From Chitinophagaceae bacterium (GTDB lineage: Bacteria; Bacteroidota; Bacteroidia; Chitinophagales; Chitinophagaceae): DNA of 64,000 nt. The position numbers and the translations under genes were made by a program. The stretch lies in NCBI GenBank assembly GCA_016721725.1, contig JADKHN010000001.1, positions 806,001 to 870,000 on the forward strand. The letters run 5' to 3'. Below the pieces are notes generated by a model. The model searched no databases. It was not told where the DNA came from and saw only the letters and a list, made by a program, of their open reading frames with translations. Each line of letters opens with the position of its first letter. The first letter of the stretch is position 1. Below are positions 1 to 9,289 of the stretch, in pieces.

Positions 1-1
1 C

Positions 2-157
2 GATAACAGCTATGGCATGAAACGCACCGAGGTCATGTGCGGACGCTGTGACGCCCACCTGGGCCATATTTTCAACGACGGACCACCACCTACCGGTTTA
101 CGGTATTGCATCAACTCGGTGATCCTTGATTTTGAGAAAACCGAAGAAGAGAAATAG
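2..157 (+). CDS. msrB: Peptide-methionine (R)-S-oxide reductase MsrB, C-terminal fragment
   Basis: Only the last 51 codons are present; the gene enters from the left edge. The visible protein contains RCDAHLGHIFNDGPPPTG followed by LRYCINS. This is the MsrB signature: the second half of the zinc-binding CxxC pair (CGRC), the HLGHIF(N/D)DGP loop and the RYCINS segment that carries the catalytic cysteine. MsrB reduces the R form of methionine sulfoxide in proteins, usually with thioredoxin as the electron donor. The stop codon is directly followed by the stop codon of the opposing gene, so the two genes converge with no gap. Whether the missing N-terminus carries a fused MsrA domain or a signal peptide cannot be seen. 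Confidence 0.93.
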   Translation, partial: DNSYGMKRTEVMCGRCDAHLGHIFNDGPPPTGLRYCINSVILDFEKTEEEK

Positions 158-646
158 TTAATCCGGTTTTCTGACACAAACGACATGACAGAGGTCCACT
201 TTCTGTACATTGTAAAAAGCCCCGCTGTACAGGTACTTGGTCACCGCCTGCGTACCGCTGGCTTCCGTTGAACTCCAGAGTGTCATCTTCTCATCCAGGT
301 TCAGTTTTTGGAAATTGAGGTGGATGATATTGGTCTCTTCCTGGCAGGGCAGGTACCAGTCGGAAAAGCCGCCGAGGTTCAGTGTGTCGCAAACTTTGGC
401 GGCATAGGGCTTACCCTCGTATCCGCTGTTCTTGCCCACGGCAGCCACAATGGCCCGGGTGTTGGCGGCACCGTCCGTCTCGCTTTTCGCGGGTGCGCCG
501 ATCTGTTCATAGCCGCCCCAGGTGATCCGGTCCATCCCGGTCATATCAGCCACCATCAGTTTCTTTCCGTTGCCCTCAATGGTGGAGATCTTTTGGGCGG
601 AGGTTCCAAGAGAAAAGAATAAAACGACGATCAGTACATTTTTCAT
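158..646 (-). CDS. Secreted DUF1566 (Lcl C-terminal-like) protein
   Basis: This is a 162-residue protein. It begins with a hydrophobic signal peptide of about 17 residues ending near TSAQ. The remainder matches the layout of the DUF1566 / Lcl C-terminal domain: WGG near residue 44, GGFSDWYLPCQEE in the middle, LWSSTEAS after it and VVCVRKPD at the end. In Legionella this domain is part of a surface collagen-like adhesin; in Bacteroidota small stand-alone versions are common and their role is unknown. It converges head-on with msrB without a spacer and is divergent from the BNR protein. The domain call is made from recalled motifs only, and no function beyond an exported protein is claimed. 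Confidence 0.7.
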   Translation of the reverse strand: MKNVLIVVLFFSLGTSAQKISTIEGNGKKLMVADMTGMDRITWGGYEQIGAPAKSETDGAANTRAIVAAVGKNSGYEGKPYAAKVCDTLNLGGFSDWYLPCQEETNIIHLNFQKLNLDEKMTLWSSTEASGTQAVTKYLYSGAFYNVQKVDLCHVVCVRKPD

Positions 647-801
647 ATCCGGGTATTTAAGTTTTCTGGTGAATGTAAAGAAAACAAAAACTTTGAATAT
701 TTTCTTCCTTTTCCGCTGGTCATTTTCCCGCCGTATGACCGCATATTTCTTTTTTGTGCAATAGCTTTTTTATCTCAACTTCATAGTTAAATTTAATTCG
801 C

Positions 802-3800
802 ATGATCCGCCTGTTTGCTTTTGCCTTGTCTGTTTGCAGTTTTTTTCAATTATCCGCACAGACCCTCTCCCTTGACCAGTTCAAAAACATGAAACCCCGC
901 AGCATTGGTCCGGCGGGCATGAGCGGCAGGGTGACCGCCATCGACGCGCTCTATACCAATCCCGATCTGATCTACCTCGGTACCGCTTCGGGCGGGGTTT
1001 GGAAGACCGAGAATGCGGGTTCGACCTGGCAACCTGTTTTCGATGACCAGCCCATCCTGAATATCGGTTCGGTGGCAATCCAGCAAAGCAATCCATCGGT
1101 GGTATGGGTGGGCACCGGCGAAGGAAACCCCCGCAACTCCCTGAATATCGGTGGCGGCATCTACAAAACACTGGATGGCGGCAAGAACTGGAAAATGATG
1201 GGGCTTGAAAAGACCCGAAACATCCACCGCATCATCATCGATCCCAATAACCCCAATACCATTTACGCCGCTGCCATTGGCAATCCTTATGCCGAGCATC
1301 CCGAACGCGGCGTGTATAAATCGACCGACGGCGGAGAGAACTGGAACCTCATCCTCCACACCAATGATACCAGTGGATGCGCCGACCTCATCATGGACCC
1401 CTCCAACCCCAATAAACTGATGGCCGCCATGTGGCAGCACCGCCGTACGCCATACAGTTTCACCAGTGGCGGACCGGGCAGCGGACTGTATATCACTTAC
1501 GATGCCGGAAAGACCTGGAAGAAAATGGGCAAGGAGGAAGGGTTGCCCGATGGAAATTACGGCAGGATCGGATTGACGATCTCGTATAACGAACCGAAAC
1601 GTATCTATGCCCTGGTGGAAGCCACCAAAAACGGCCTTTACCGGACAGACGACGGTGGCTTCAAATGGGAACTCGTGAACAGCAATCCGGGCGACGTGAC
1701 CAACCGGCCGTTCTATTTCCAGGACATCCGGGTGGATCCGGGCAATGAGAACCGGCTCTACAACATCAACCAGGTCATCACCATGAGTGAGGATGGCGGA
1801 AAAACTTTCAGGTCGGTCATTCCCTATAGCGGCATCCACCCCGATCACCACGCTTTCTGGATCAATCCGCTGGACCCCAGTTTCATCCTGGATGGCAATG
1901 ACGGAGGCATTGGCATCAGTCGGGACCGCGGCCGTACCTGGAAATTCGATGAACAACTGCCGGTTGGACAATTCTATCACATCAATACAGATAACAAGAT
2001 CCCCTACAATGTCATGGGCGGCATGCAGGACAATGGCAGCTGGCGCGGCCCGGCTTATACCTGGCGCAATGGAGGCATTCGTAATTATTACTGGGAAAAC
2101 GTTGGTGGCGGAGACGGATTTGATGTAACACCCGATCCCGAAAACAACGACTGGGTCTATTCAATGAGCCAGGAAGGAGAACTGAGCAAACAAAATGTGG
2201 TCACCGGCGAAAGGATGGGCATCAAGCCTCCGGCTACCGACCTCAAGACAATATTCCGCTTCAACTGGAACTCGGCTTTTGCACAAGACGCCTTTGAGGT
2301 CAACACGATCTATTTCGGCAGCCAGTTTGTTCACCGCAGCCGCAACAAAGGGCTGACCTGGGAGATCATCTCGCCCGACCTCACCACCGACAACAAGGTG
2401 CAGCAGAACCAGGAAAACAACGGGGGCATTTCCGTCGACATCACCGGCGCGGAAAACTACAATACCATTTTATGCATCGAACCCTCTAAACTCGACCGCA
2501 ACCTGCTCTGGGTTGGAACCGATGACGGTAACGTGCAATTGAGCAGGGACGGGGGCAAGACCTGGACCAATTTCCGTGGCAAGATCCCCGGCATGCCGGT
2601 TGGCGCCTGGGTACCGCAGATCAGGGCCAGCCGTTATAACGCGGCGGAAGCCTTCGTGGTTTGCAACGATTACCGCCGGGGCGATTTCAAACCCTATATC
2701 TTCCGTACCCGGGATTACGGGACTACCTGGGAGCGCATGCTTGACGAGAACAAAGTGAAAGGTTATGCTCTTTGTATGATCCAGGACCCGGTACAACCCA
2801 ATCTGATCTTCGCCGGAACCGAACAGGGGCTTTGGGTGAGTTTCAACAATGGCGGCTCATTCCAGCAATGGAAGAACAACTACCCTTCTGTTTCCACCTA
2901 TGACCTGGCCATCCAGGAACGCGAAGCGGATCTTTGTATCGCAACATTCGGCCGGGCATTGTATGTACTGGACGATATCAGGCCGCTTCGTAAGGCCGCA
3001 GCCAACCAGGGTAATGCATTTGGTAAAAAACTGACCGTGTTCGAAGCGCCGGTGGCCTACCAGGCTCGTTTCCGGTCAGCACCGGGCTATGATTACAGTA
3101 CTTATGGTATTTATGACGGACAAAACCGCGGACGCGGCGCCCAATACTCGTTCTTTATTAAGCCCAAAGAAAAGTCTGACAGCAGTAAAACCAGATCGGA
3201 TTCCGTTACCGTTAAGATCTATAATGAAGCGAATGAGAATATCCGCACCATGAAGATCAAAGCGGATACCGGGCTGAACCGGACCTCCTGGGGATTTGAG
3301 ATGAGGGGCATCCGGCAGCCCGGTTCACCCAAACCCAAGCCGGGTTCACCCGAGCCATCCAGCGGCTTTGGATCCAGCGTTTACCCGGGTACGTATAAAC
3401 TGGTACTGAGCCTGGGCAAGGAAAGTGATTCCACCCTCATCCAGGTGAATGCGGATCCCAGTGTACCGGTGAGCCGGGAGATCTATGATGCCAAACAGTT
3501 GTTGTCTAAACGACTGGATAAAAGTACGGTCAGGCTCACGGAAGTGACCGACCGGCTCACGGAAGCCGAAGAAACCATCGCCAAAGTGGAAGCGCAACTG
3601 AAGAATGTGGAAGGCAAGGATGCCGACAGTCTGCGTAAACTGAGCAAGGCGATGACCGACTCCATTAAGAGTATCCGGAATTTCATATTCGGTAAAGCCC
3701 AGGAAAGACAGGGCTATGGGCAGCTCGATCAGATCACCGTTAACGGCAAGCTGGGTGTGGCCCGCCGCGAAGTGAGCGGCAAGAACAAGATCCCCGACCA

Positions 3801-3954
3801 GCAGGAGATCGCCCTGATCGAGATCGCGGAAGGATTGGTGAATGAGGTGGTACAAAAGACCAATGATTTCTTCAATGGCAAATGGAAGGCTTATCAGCAA
3901 CAGGTGGAAGCTATGCCGATGAAGACGTTTAAGGAATATAAGCCGGTGGAGTAA
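802..3954 (+). CDS. Secreted BNR/sortilin-type beta-propeller protein (VPS10-like 'glycosyl hydrolase')
   Basis: This is a 1050-residue protein with a signal peptide (cleavage probably after QLSAQ, residue 20). Residues of about 30-760 are filled with Asp-box/BNR signatures such as STDGGENW, TYDAGKTW, RDGGKTW and TRDYGTTW, separated by NPNTIYAA-like strands. This is typical of the VPS10/sortilin or photosystem-assembly-like propellers often annotated as glycosyl hydrolases in Bacteroidota. Residues 840-900 carry a Pro-rich linker, and residues 925-1000 a charged, probably coiled-coil segment. I see no T9SS sorting tail and no lipobox, so it is expected to be periplasmic or released. Enzyme activity is not supported by any catalytic residue I can name. 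The start is the first ATG before the hydrophobic stretch. It ends just before a perfect palindrome. Confidence 0.85.
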   Translation: MIRLFAFALSVCSFFQLSAQTLSLDQFKNMKPRSIGPAGMSGRVTAIDALYTNPDLIYLGTASGGVWKTENAGSTWQPVFDDQPILNIGSVAIQQSNPSVVWVGTGEGNPRNSLNIGGGIYKTLDGGKNWKMMGLEKTRNIHRIIIDPNNPNTIYAAAIGNPYAEHPERGVYKSTDGGENWNLILHTNDTSGCADLIMDPSNPNKLMAAMWQHRRTPYSFTSGGPGSGLYITYDAGKTWKKMGKEEGLPDGNYGRIGLTISYNEPKRIYALVEATKNGLYRTDDGGFKWELVNSNPGDVTNRPFYFQDIRVDPGNENRLYNINQVITMSEDGGKTFRSVIPYSGIHPDHHAFWINPLDPSFILDGNDGGIGISRDRGRTWKFDEQLPVGQFYHINTDNKIPYNVMGGMQDNGSWRGPAYTWRNGGIRNYYWENVGGGDGFDVTPDPENNDWVYSMSQEGELSKQNVVTGERMGIKPPATDLKTIFRFNWNSAFAQDAFEVNTIYFGSQFVHRSRNKGLTWEIISPDLTTDNKVQQNQENNGGISVDITGAENYNTILCIEPSKLDRNLLWVGTDDGNVQLSRDGGKTWTNFRGKIPGMPVGAWVPQIRASRYNAAEAFVVCNDYRRGDFKPYIFRTRDYGTTWERMLDENKVKGYALCMIQDPVQPNLIFAGTEQGLWVSFNNGGSFQQWKNNYPSVSTYDLAIQEREADLCIATFGRALYVLDDIRPLRKAAANQGNAFGKKLTVFEAPVAYQARFRSAPGYDYSTYGIYDGQNRGRGAQYSFFIKPKEKSDSSKTRSDSVTVKIYNEANENIRTMKIKADTGLNRTSWGFEMRGIRQPGSPKPKPGSPEPSSGFGSSVYPGTYKLVLSLGKESDSTLIQVNADPSVPVSREIYDAKQLLSKRLDKSTVRLTEVTDRLTEAEETIAKVEAQLKNVEGKDADSLRKLSKAMTDSIKSIRNFIFGKAQERQGYGQLDQITVNGKLGVARREVSGKNKIPDQQEIALIEIAEGLVNEVVQKTNDFFNGKWKAYQQQVEAMPMKTFKEYKPVE

Positions 3955-3966
3955 GCGGACCCGGGT

Positions 3967-4003
3967 CCAGACTACCGTAGTCTTTAAGACTACGGTAGTC
4001 TGG
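3967..4003. repeat. 37-bp perfect palindrome in the gap between the BNR gene and FG-GAP gene A
   Basis: CCAGACTACCGTAGTCTT, one central T, then the exact reverse complement. The arms are 18 bp without a mismatch. It begins 12 bp after the stop codon of the BNR gene but has no following T-run, so it is not a classical intrinsic terminator. It may act as a bidirectional hairpin stop, or be a short palindromic repeat of the REP kind. The rest of the 302-bp gap (4004-4256) shows no convincing gene; a TTTG at 4192-4195 has no matching TAnnTTTG box at 19 bp. Confidence 0.8.
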
Positions 4004-4256
4004 ATAGTTACGCATTACCCGTTCACTAATCCGGCTCTGGATTTATTTTGAAACAATCCTTGCTTAAGAATGCCCAATACGATGTACAGGGGGTTTCTTT
4101 GGGCGCTACGGTCATTGATTACACCGTGGTCCTGTTTCCATTTTACTCATTATCCTTTCGGTCTGGCCCGGCCTTTTCTCCTGTACAACAATTTGTTTTT
4201 ACCTTTATGATCAACTGATTTTTATCAACCTATTGTTAATTCCCGCTTTTTAAGAA

Positions 4257-7200
4257 ATGTTCAAACTCCTTGCCTTTACTGCAGCCATAATGATCATGCC
4301 GGTTTCAAAAAGCAGCATGACAGCTGTTGAAGTCCCTTTTACCGGGATGGTTAAGCCGGTGACGGTTTTTCATTTTAAAAATACCGCGACAAAGAATCCG
4401 TTCCTGCCTGTTCAAAATACCACGGAGCCCTGGTCGAAAAACTGGATGGTTGAAGCACAGGAGTACATCCGGAAAAGCGAATACCAATTCAAGTGGGAAG
4501 AAAAATACAAGGCGTATTGCACACCCAACCGGAAAAACAATCTTCGTTTCTTTTACAATGACAAAGGATTTAGTGCAGAGCCAAGAACAACCCAATTACC
4601 CCTTGGCGATCCGATAGCTATCGGATCTGACCCTAAAGCCATACCCGATGAAATTAAATACCGTTGCCTCCCCAACCTGTCTTCCGGACGGGCTGGCTGG
4701 AAAGTGAATTTCAATCTTGATAAAAAGCAGATTGGTAAAGGGTTGTGGATCGTTACGGAAAACAAAGCTGAGTATGTCACCGATAAAATAACCGTTCAAT
4801 ACATCAACAATGAGGAGGGCATGCGACAGAATTTTATCGTGAACGCCCCCCTGACTGAAACTAATGAATTGAAAATAAACCTGGGTATTAAAACCAAACT
4901 AAAAACCAAACTAACCGGGAATAGCTTACAGTTCTTCCATAAAAAGAAAAATGTTCTGAATTATCGCGATTTAAAGGTTTGGGATGCCCGCAATAAATTA
5001 TTATCCGCTTCTTTCCACAAAAAAAGAAATGGGATTTTTTACATACAAGTTGATACAAAGGATGCTGTTTATCCCATAACCATCGACCCCATCAGCACCG
5101 GGATAGCCGGAACACCCGACTGGATCGGTGACGACGCAAACCAGACTGGCGCCATTTTTGGCACCAGTGTAGCCAGTGCCGGCGATGTGAACGGCGATGG
5201 TTACAGTGATGTGATCATCGGGGCCCCGCGTTTTGATGAAGGGGCCAGTTTTGATGAAGGCAAGGCTTTTGTTTATCATGGCAGTGCGGCGGGTTTAAGC
5301 TTAACACCCGATAGCACACCCGATGATGTGGACCAAACCAATGCTTTTTTTGGCACCAGCGTGGCCAGCGCCGGCGATGTAAACGGCGATGGTTACGGTG
5401 ATGTGATCATCGGCGCCTATTTATATGATGATGGCGTCAATGCCGATGAAGGAAGGGCGTTTGTGTATCATGGAAGCGCTGCCGGATTATTGGCAACTCC
5501 CAGTAGTACACCCGACGATTGCAACCAGGCGAATGCCCGGTTTGGTGGGAGTGTCGCCTGTGCGGGCGATGTGAATGGAGATGGGTACAGTGATGTGATC
5601 ATTGGCGCAAACCAGTATGACGATGGCGCGAATACCGAAGAAGGGAGGGCTTATGTGTATTACGGAAGCGCAACGGGCATCAGTGCTAGCCCGGACAGCA
5701 CACCCGATGATGCCAACCAGATATTTGCCGAGTTTGGCAATTCTGTTGCCTGCGCCGGGGATGTGAACGGCGACGGTTATAGTGATGTGGTGATCGGCGC
5801 TTATAAGTGGGATGAGATTCCTTCTTTTACAAACGACGGGAAATGTTTTGTATATCATGGCAGCGCTTCGGGGCTGGCCGCGTCGCCAAACAATACACTG
5901 GACGCCACCAACGAAAACAACGCAAACCTGGGTATAAGCGTCGCCTGTGCCGGGGATGTGAACGGCGACGGGTACAGTGATATCATTGCCGGAGCGCCTG
6001 GTCTTGATGACGGGGCGAATTTTGATGAAGGCAAGGCCTTTGTATTTTTTGGAAGTGCTGCAGGCGCTTCTTCAAGTCCCGGCATAACCCTGGATGATGC
6101 CGACCAGCTTGGCGCATCTTTCGGATCTTCCGTGGCTTCAGCCGGTGATGTGAACGGTGATGGGTTTAGCGATGTGATGGTGGGGGCCGAATTATATGAC
6201 GATACTAACACCAATGAAGGGGTCTGTTTTATTTATTATGGAAACGCGGCAGGAACCATGGTTAGCCCGGTTAGCAAACTCGACGATGCCGACCAGGACG
6301 ATGCCGCCTTTGGCTCAAGTGTGGCGTCAGCCGGTGATGTGAATGGCGACGGATACAGCGATGTGATCATCGGCGCTTATTTTTATACCGACGGGGCAAC
6401 TGCCCAGGAAGGCCGGGCTTATGTATACCATGGATCACCCGCCGGACTTTCTCTAACCCCCGGCAGTACCCCCGATGATGCCGACCAGGCAAATGCCTGG
6501 TTTGGAACTTCTGTTGCCGGTGCCGGTGATGTGAATGGCGACGGGTACAGTGATGTCATCATTGGCGCGCCATTCTATGATGACGGGGCAAATAACAATG
6601 AAGGCAGGGCTTTTTTATATCATGGCTCCGCCACGGGTTTGTCGGCCACGCCCAACAACACCCCGGGTGATGCCAACCAGGCGAATGCAAGTTTTGGCAT
6701 CAGTGTGGCCGGCGCCGGTGATGTGAACGGAGACGGGTATGGCGATGTGATCATCGGGTCCTCCAATTATAACGGAGGTTTTTCCGGTGAAGGAGGAGCG
6801 TTTATCTATCATGGTTCGGCAACCGGTATCTCTGCCACACCCAACAGCACCCCTAATGATGCCGACCAGGCAAGTGCCTTATTTGGCTATTCGGTTGCCA
6901 GCGCTGGTGATGTGAACGGGGATGGGTACGGGGATGTGATCATCGGAGCCTATTTGTACGATGACGGGGCGAATAACAATGAAGGCAGGGCCTATGTCTA
7001 CCATGGTTCGGCAACCGGTATTTCGGCTACTCCCAACAGCACGCCCGATGATGCCGACCAGGTGAGTGCGAATTTCGGGCGGTCCGTTTCCGGCGCAGGA
7101 GATGTGAACGGGGATGGATACAGCGATGTGATCGTTGGGGCTCCTAGCTATGATGATGGTTTTACCGATGAGGGAAAAGCTTTTGTTTACTATGGGTCGG

Positions 7201-8726
7201 CCACAGGCATTTCCCTTACCCCCGACAATATGCCCGATGATGCCGACCAGGCTGGCGCCCAGTTTGGCCGGTCCGTAGCCGCTGCCGGTGACGTGAATGG
7301 TGACGGATACGGCGATGTGATCATCGGAGCTTTTCAGTATGATGCCGGATTTTCCGATAATGGACGCGCCTATGTGTACCATGGATCGGCGGGCGGACTG
7401 TCAGCCAGTCCCAATAGCACATTCAATGATGCCAACCATGCCGTTGCCTATTTCGGGATGTCCGTAGCGGGTGCCGGTGATCTGAATGGTGACGGATACG
7501 GCGATGTGATCATCGGAGCCTACTTTTTCAATGATGGTGCGAATAACCAGGAAGGCAGGGCTTATGTATATCATGGATCAGCTGCGGGACTTTCTCTTTC
7601 ACCCAACAGTACCTCCGATGATGCCGATCAGAATACCGCATATTTCGGGATTGCGGTTGCCAGCGCGGGCGATGTGAACGGCGATGGATATAGTGATGTG
7701 ATCATTGGGGCTTATGGATATAATGATGGTGCAAACAACGATGAGGGAAGGGCCTTTTTATACCACGGCAATGATTCCGTATTCAACAAACGCAACAACC
7801 TGCGCCTGTACAATACCGATCTGACCACCCCCATCAACAACAGCAATTTTGTTACCGGCAATTTCGGCGCCGGCCTCTTCGCCAAATCCTTCCTCGGAAG
7901 AACTAAAGGCAAACTAGTCTGGGAAACCCGCCTCAATTACAATCCCTGGAGCGGAACTCCCATCACCAACAGCGTTTCCTTCACCGCCCAGCAGGTCTCC
8001 TATACCGATATGGGCCTCGCCGGTATCGAGCTCAAGAATCTCATCAGCAAGCTCCTGGGCTCCGGCAAATTCACCAAGCTCCGCGCCCGGGTCAAATACG
8101 ACCCCGTAACCGCCATCACCGGCCAGGTCTATTCACCCTGGCGCTATGTTTCCTTCATCATCGATGCCAATAACCTGGGTGTACTTCCCATTGAAATGGT
8201 CTCTTTCAGCGCCGCCTGGCAGCAGAAAGGCCAATCGGCCAAACTGGAATTCAAGACCGATAAGGAATCGGGCATCTGTTGTTTCGACATTGAAAAGAGT
8301 CTGGATGGATTCAGCTTCTCTTCAATCGGCTCTTTACCGGCAAAGAATATTTCCGGTATCCAGACCTATCAGTTCACCGACAACAAGGCAACGGGCAACA
8401 AACAATTCTATCGCATCAAAATAAAAGGCATCAGCGGACAGATCGAATACAGCAATATCCAGCAATTACAGAATAATGGCAGTACAGAGATCCTGGTCTT
8501 CCCCAATCCCGCAACCGATGTGTTGCAGTTGCAGCTGAACGGTACTTATTCAAAAATGGATCTGCAGATCGTCAATGCAGCGGGGCAAGTGGTGAAGCAG
8601 CTGAACGATCAACGTATCTCCAATCTATCATTACGTATACCTGTCAATCTTTTACCGGCAGGCCGTTATTGGTTGAAGCTGCAAAGCGGCGGGGAGAAGC
8701 AGGTATTGCAGTTTGTGAAGTACTAA
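4257..8726 (+). CDS. FG-GAP array copy A: giant T9SS-exported surface protein, intact
   Basis: This is a 1489-residue protein. A weak signal peptide (about residues 1-22) is followed by a conserved N-terminal domain (about 45-285) ending in YPITIDPIS. Fourteen FG-GAP repeats follow (about 290-1170). Each has FGxSVAxAGDVNGDGYSDVIIGA, an acidic calcium loop of the DxNxDGxxD type, and a closing GRAFVYHGSA strand. A bridging region with NKRNNLRLYN comes next (about 1178-1305), then a fibronectin-like domain starting LPIEMVSFSAAW, then a type A T9SS sorting tail from ILVFPNPATDVL to the end (about 1410-1489). Fourteen repeats fit two seven-bladed integrin-type propellers. The protein should cross the outer membrane through T9SS and be anchored or released at the surface, binding many calcium ions. 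The ligand is unknown. The gene is uninterrupted and is followed by a good terminator. It carries an in-frame palindrome (PIAIG) and a second in-frame hairpin insert in the N-terminal domain. Confidence 0.92.
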   Translation: MFKLLAFTAAIMIMPVSKSSMTAVEVPFTGMVKPVTVFHFKNTATKNPFLPVQNTTEPWSKNWMVEAQEYIRKSEYQFKWEEKYKAYCTPNRKNNLRFFYNDKGFSAEPRTTQLPLGDPIAIGSDPKAIPDEIKYRCLPNLSSGRAGWKVNFNLDKKQIGKGLWIVTENKAEYVTDKITVQYINNEEGMRQNFIVNAPLTETNELKINLGIKTKLKTKLTGNSLQFFHKKKNVLNYRDLKVWDARNKLLSASFHKKRNGIFYIQVDTKDAVYPITIDPISTGIAGTPDWIGDDANQTGAIFGTSVASAGDVNGDGYSDVIIGAPRFDEGASFDEGKAFVYHGSAAGLSLTPDSTPDDVDQTNAFFGTSVASAGDVNGDGYGDVIIGAYLYDDGVNADEGRAFVYHGSAAGLLATPSSTPDDCNQANARFGGSVACAGDVNGDGYSDVIIGANQYDDGANTEEGRAYVYYGSATGISASPDSTPDDANQIFAEFGNSVACAGDVNGDGYSDVVIGAYKWDEIPSFTNDGKCFVYHGSASGLAASPNNTLDATNENNANLGISVACAGDVNGDGYSDIIAGAPGLDDGANFDEGKAFVFFGSAAGASSSPGITLDDADQLGASFGSSVASAGDVNGDGFSDVMVGAELYDDTNTNEGVCFIYYGNAAGTMVSPVSKLDDADQDDAAFGSSVASAGDVNGDGYSDVIIGAYFYTDGATAQEGRAYVYHGSPAGLSLTPGSTPDDADQANAWFGTSVAGAGDVNGDGYSDVIIGAPFYDDGANNNEGRAFLYHGSATGLSATPNNTPGDANQANASFGISVAGAGDVNGDGYGDVIIGSSNYNGGFSGEGGAFIYHGSATGISATPNSTPNDADQASALFGYSVASAGDVNGDGYGDVIIGAYLYDDGANNNEGRAYVYHGSATGISATPNSTPDDADQVSANFGRSVSGAGDVNGDGYSDVIVGAPSYDDGFTDEGKAFVYYGSATGISLTPDNMPDDADQAGAQFGRSVAAAGDVNGDGYGDVIIGAFQYDAGFSDNGRAYVYHGSAGGLSASPNSTFNDANHAVAYFGMSVAGAGDLNGDGYGDVIIGAYFFNDGANNQEGRAYVYHGSAAGLSLSPNSTSDDADQNTAYFGIAVASAGDVNGDGYSDVIIGAYGYNDGANNDEGRAFLYHGNDSVFNKRNNLRLYNTDLTTPINNSNFVTGNFGAGLFAKSFLGRTKGKLVWETRLNYNPWSGTPITNSVSFTAQQVSYTDMGLAGIELKNLISKLLGSGKFTKLRARVKYDPVTAITGQVYSPWRYVSFIIDANNLGVLPIEMVSFSAAWQQKGQSAKLEFKTDKESGICCFDIEKSLDGFSFSSIGSLPAKNISGIQTYQFTDNKATGNKQFYRIKIKGISGQIEYSNIQQLQNNGSTEILVFPNPATDVLQLQLNGTYSKMDLQIVNAAGQVVKQLNDQRISNLSLRIPVNLLPAGRYWLKLQSGGEKQVLQFVKY
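4608..4627. repeat. In-frame palindromic insert (PIAIG element), copy 1
   Basis: GATCCGATAGCTATCGGATC is a perfect 20-bp palindrome inside the coding region of copy A. It adds five residues (PIAIG) compared with copies C, D and F, which run straight from GD or GE into the following residues. The same 14-bp core, CCGATAGCTATCGG, is found at three other places in the array. Confidence 0.85.
4677..4697. repeat. Second in-frame hairpin insert (LSSGRAG) in copy A
   Basis: Seven extra codons encoding LSSGRAG lie between the Asn and Trp of the N-W-K motif. Copy F has IPNWKIRF and copy E LPNWKIKF at this place. The insert and its flank can pair CCTGTC with GACGGG around a TTCCG loop. Copy B carries a PIAIG palindrome at exactly this point, so the site has received two different inserts. 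Confidence 0.5.
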
Positions 8727-8759
8727 GGGTTAGAAACCCGGGGATACCCTTCCGCAATC

Positions 8760-8786
8760 AAAACCGCCCCGATAGGCGGTTTTTTT
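8760..8786 (+). terminator. Rho-independent terminator of FG-GAP copy A
   Basis: AAAACCGCC, a short CCGATA-type loop, then GGCGGTTTTTTT. The GC-rich stem of seven to eight pairs and the T-run are a textbook intrinsic terminator, 34 bp after the stop codon of copy A. It separates the transcription of copies A and B. Confidence 0.9.
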
Positions 8787-9205
8787 ATTATATTTAAGGT
8801 CTGATAAAGATCCTTATGAAAGACAAAATGGTTGGCTATTCTTAAACCGTTGGCATGACAAAGTTTCTCCCATTGGCCATCGTTGTGGTCATTACTCCTT
8901 TTTTCAATTCCGGAAAGATCGAAAAGGGGTTTAACGGAAGTTTGACCGCTCCGGCAAACTATGTCTTCCCTTATAAAAACACCCTGACCACCAACCCTTT
9001 TGTTCCTGAAAAAAAGACTGACGAGGCCTGGAGCCAGAACTGGTTAGGTGAGGTGCAGGAGAACATCCGCAAAAGCGAATACCAATTCAAATGGCAAAAA
9101 AATAAAAGGCTTACAGCACACCCAACCGAAGAAACAACCTGCGCTTCTTTTATAATAATAGGGGTTTTACTGTGGAGCCCCGTACCACAAAAATGCCCAT
9201 CGGTG

Positions 9206-9223
9206 ATCCGATAGCTATCGGAT
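9206..9223. repeat. In-frame palindromic insert (PIAIG element), copy 2
   Basis: ATCCGATAGCTATCGGAT is a perfect 18-bp palindrome. It sits at the same protein position as the copy in gene A and encodes GDPIAIGFDP, where copy F has only GEFDP. Confidence 0.85.
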
Positions 9224-9271
9224 TCGATCCGTCGAAACGCCCTGATGAGGTAAAATATATAAACATCGCAA

Positions 9272-9289
9272 ACCCGATAGCTATCGGGT
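9272..9289. repeat. In-frame palindromic insert (PIAIG element), copy 3
   Basis: ACCCGATAGCTATCGGGT is a perfect 18-bp palindrome. It lies at a different protein position from copies 1, 2 and 4, encoding ANPIAIGWK where copy F has PNWK. The outer arms differ from the other copies (C-G pair in place of T-A) but still pair perfectly, as expected if the hairpin itself is kept. Confidence 0.85.

Noticed and set aside
850..1980. 376-codon open frame on the - strand
   Set aside because: Lies wholly inside the BNR protein gene in the opposite strand; the + strand frame carries clear domain motifs and the antisense product has none.
9090..9214. Programmed ribosomal frameshift in copy B
   Set aside because: An A-run is present, but no stimulatory structure was seen, the paralogues are in frame at the same point, and other copies have lesions at unrelated positions.
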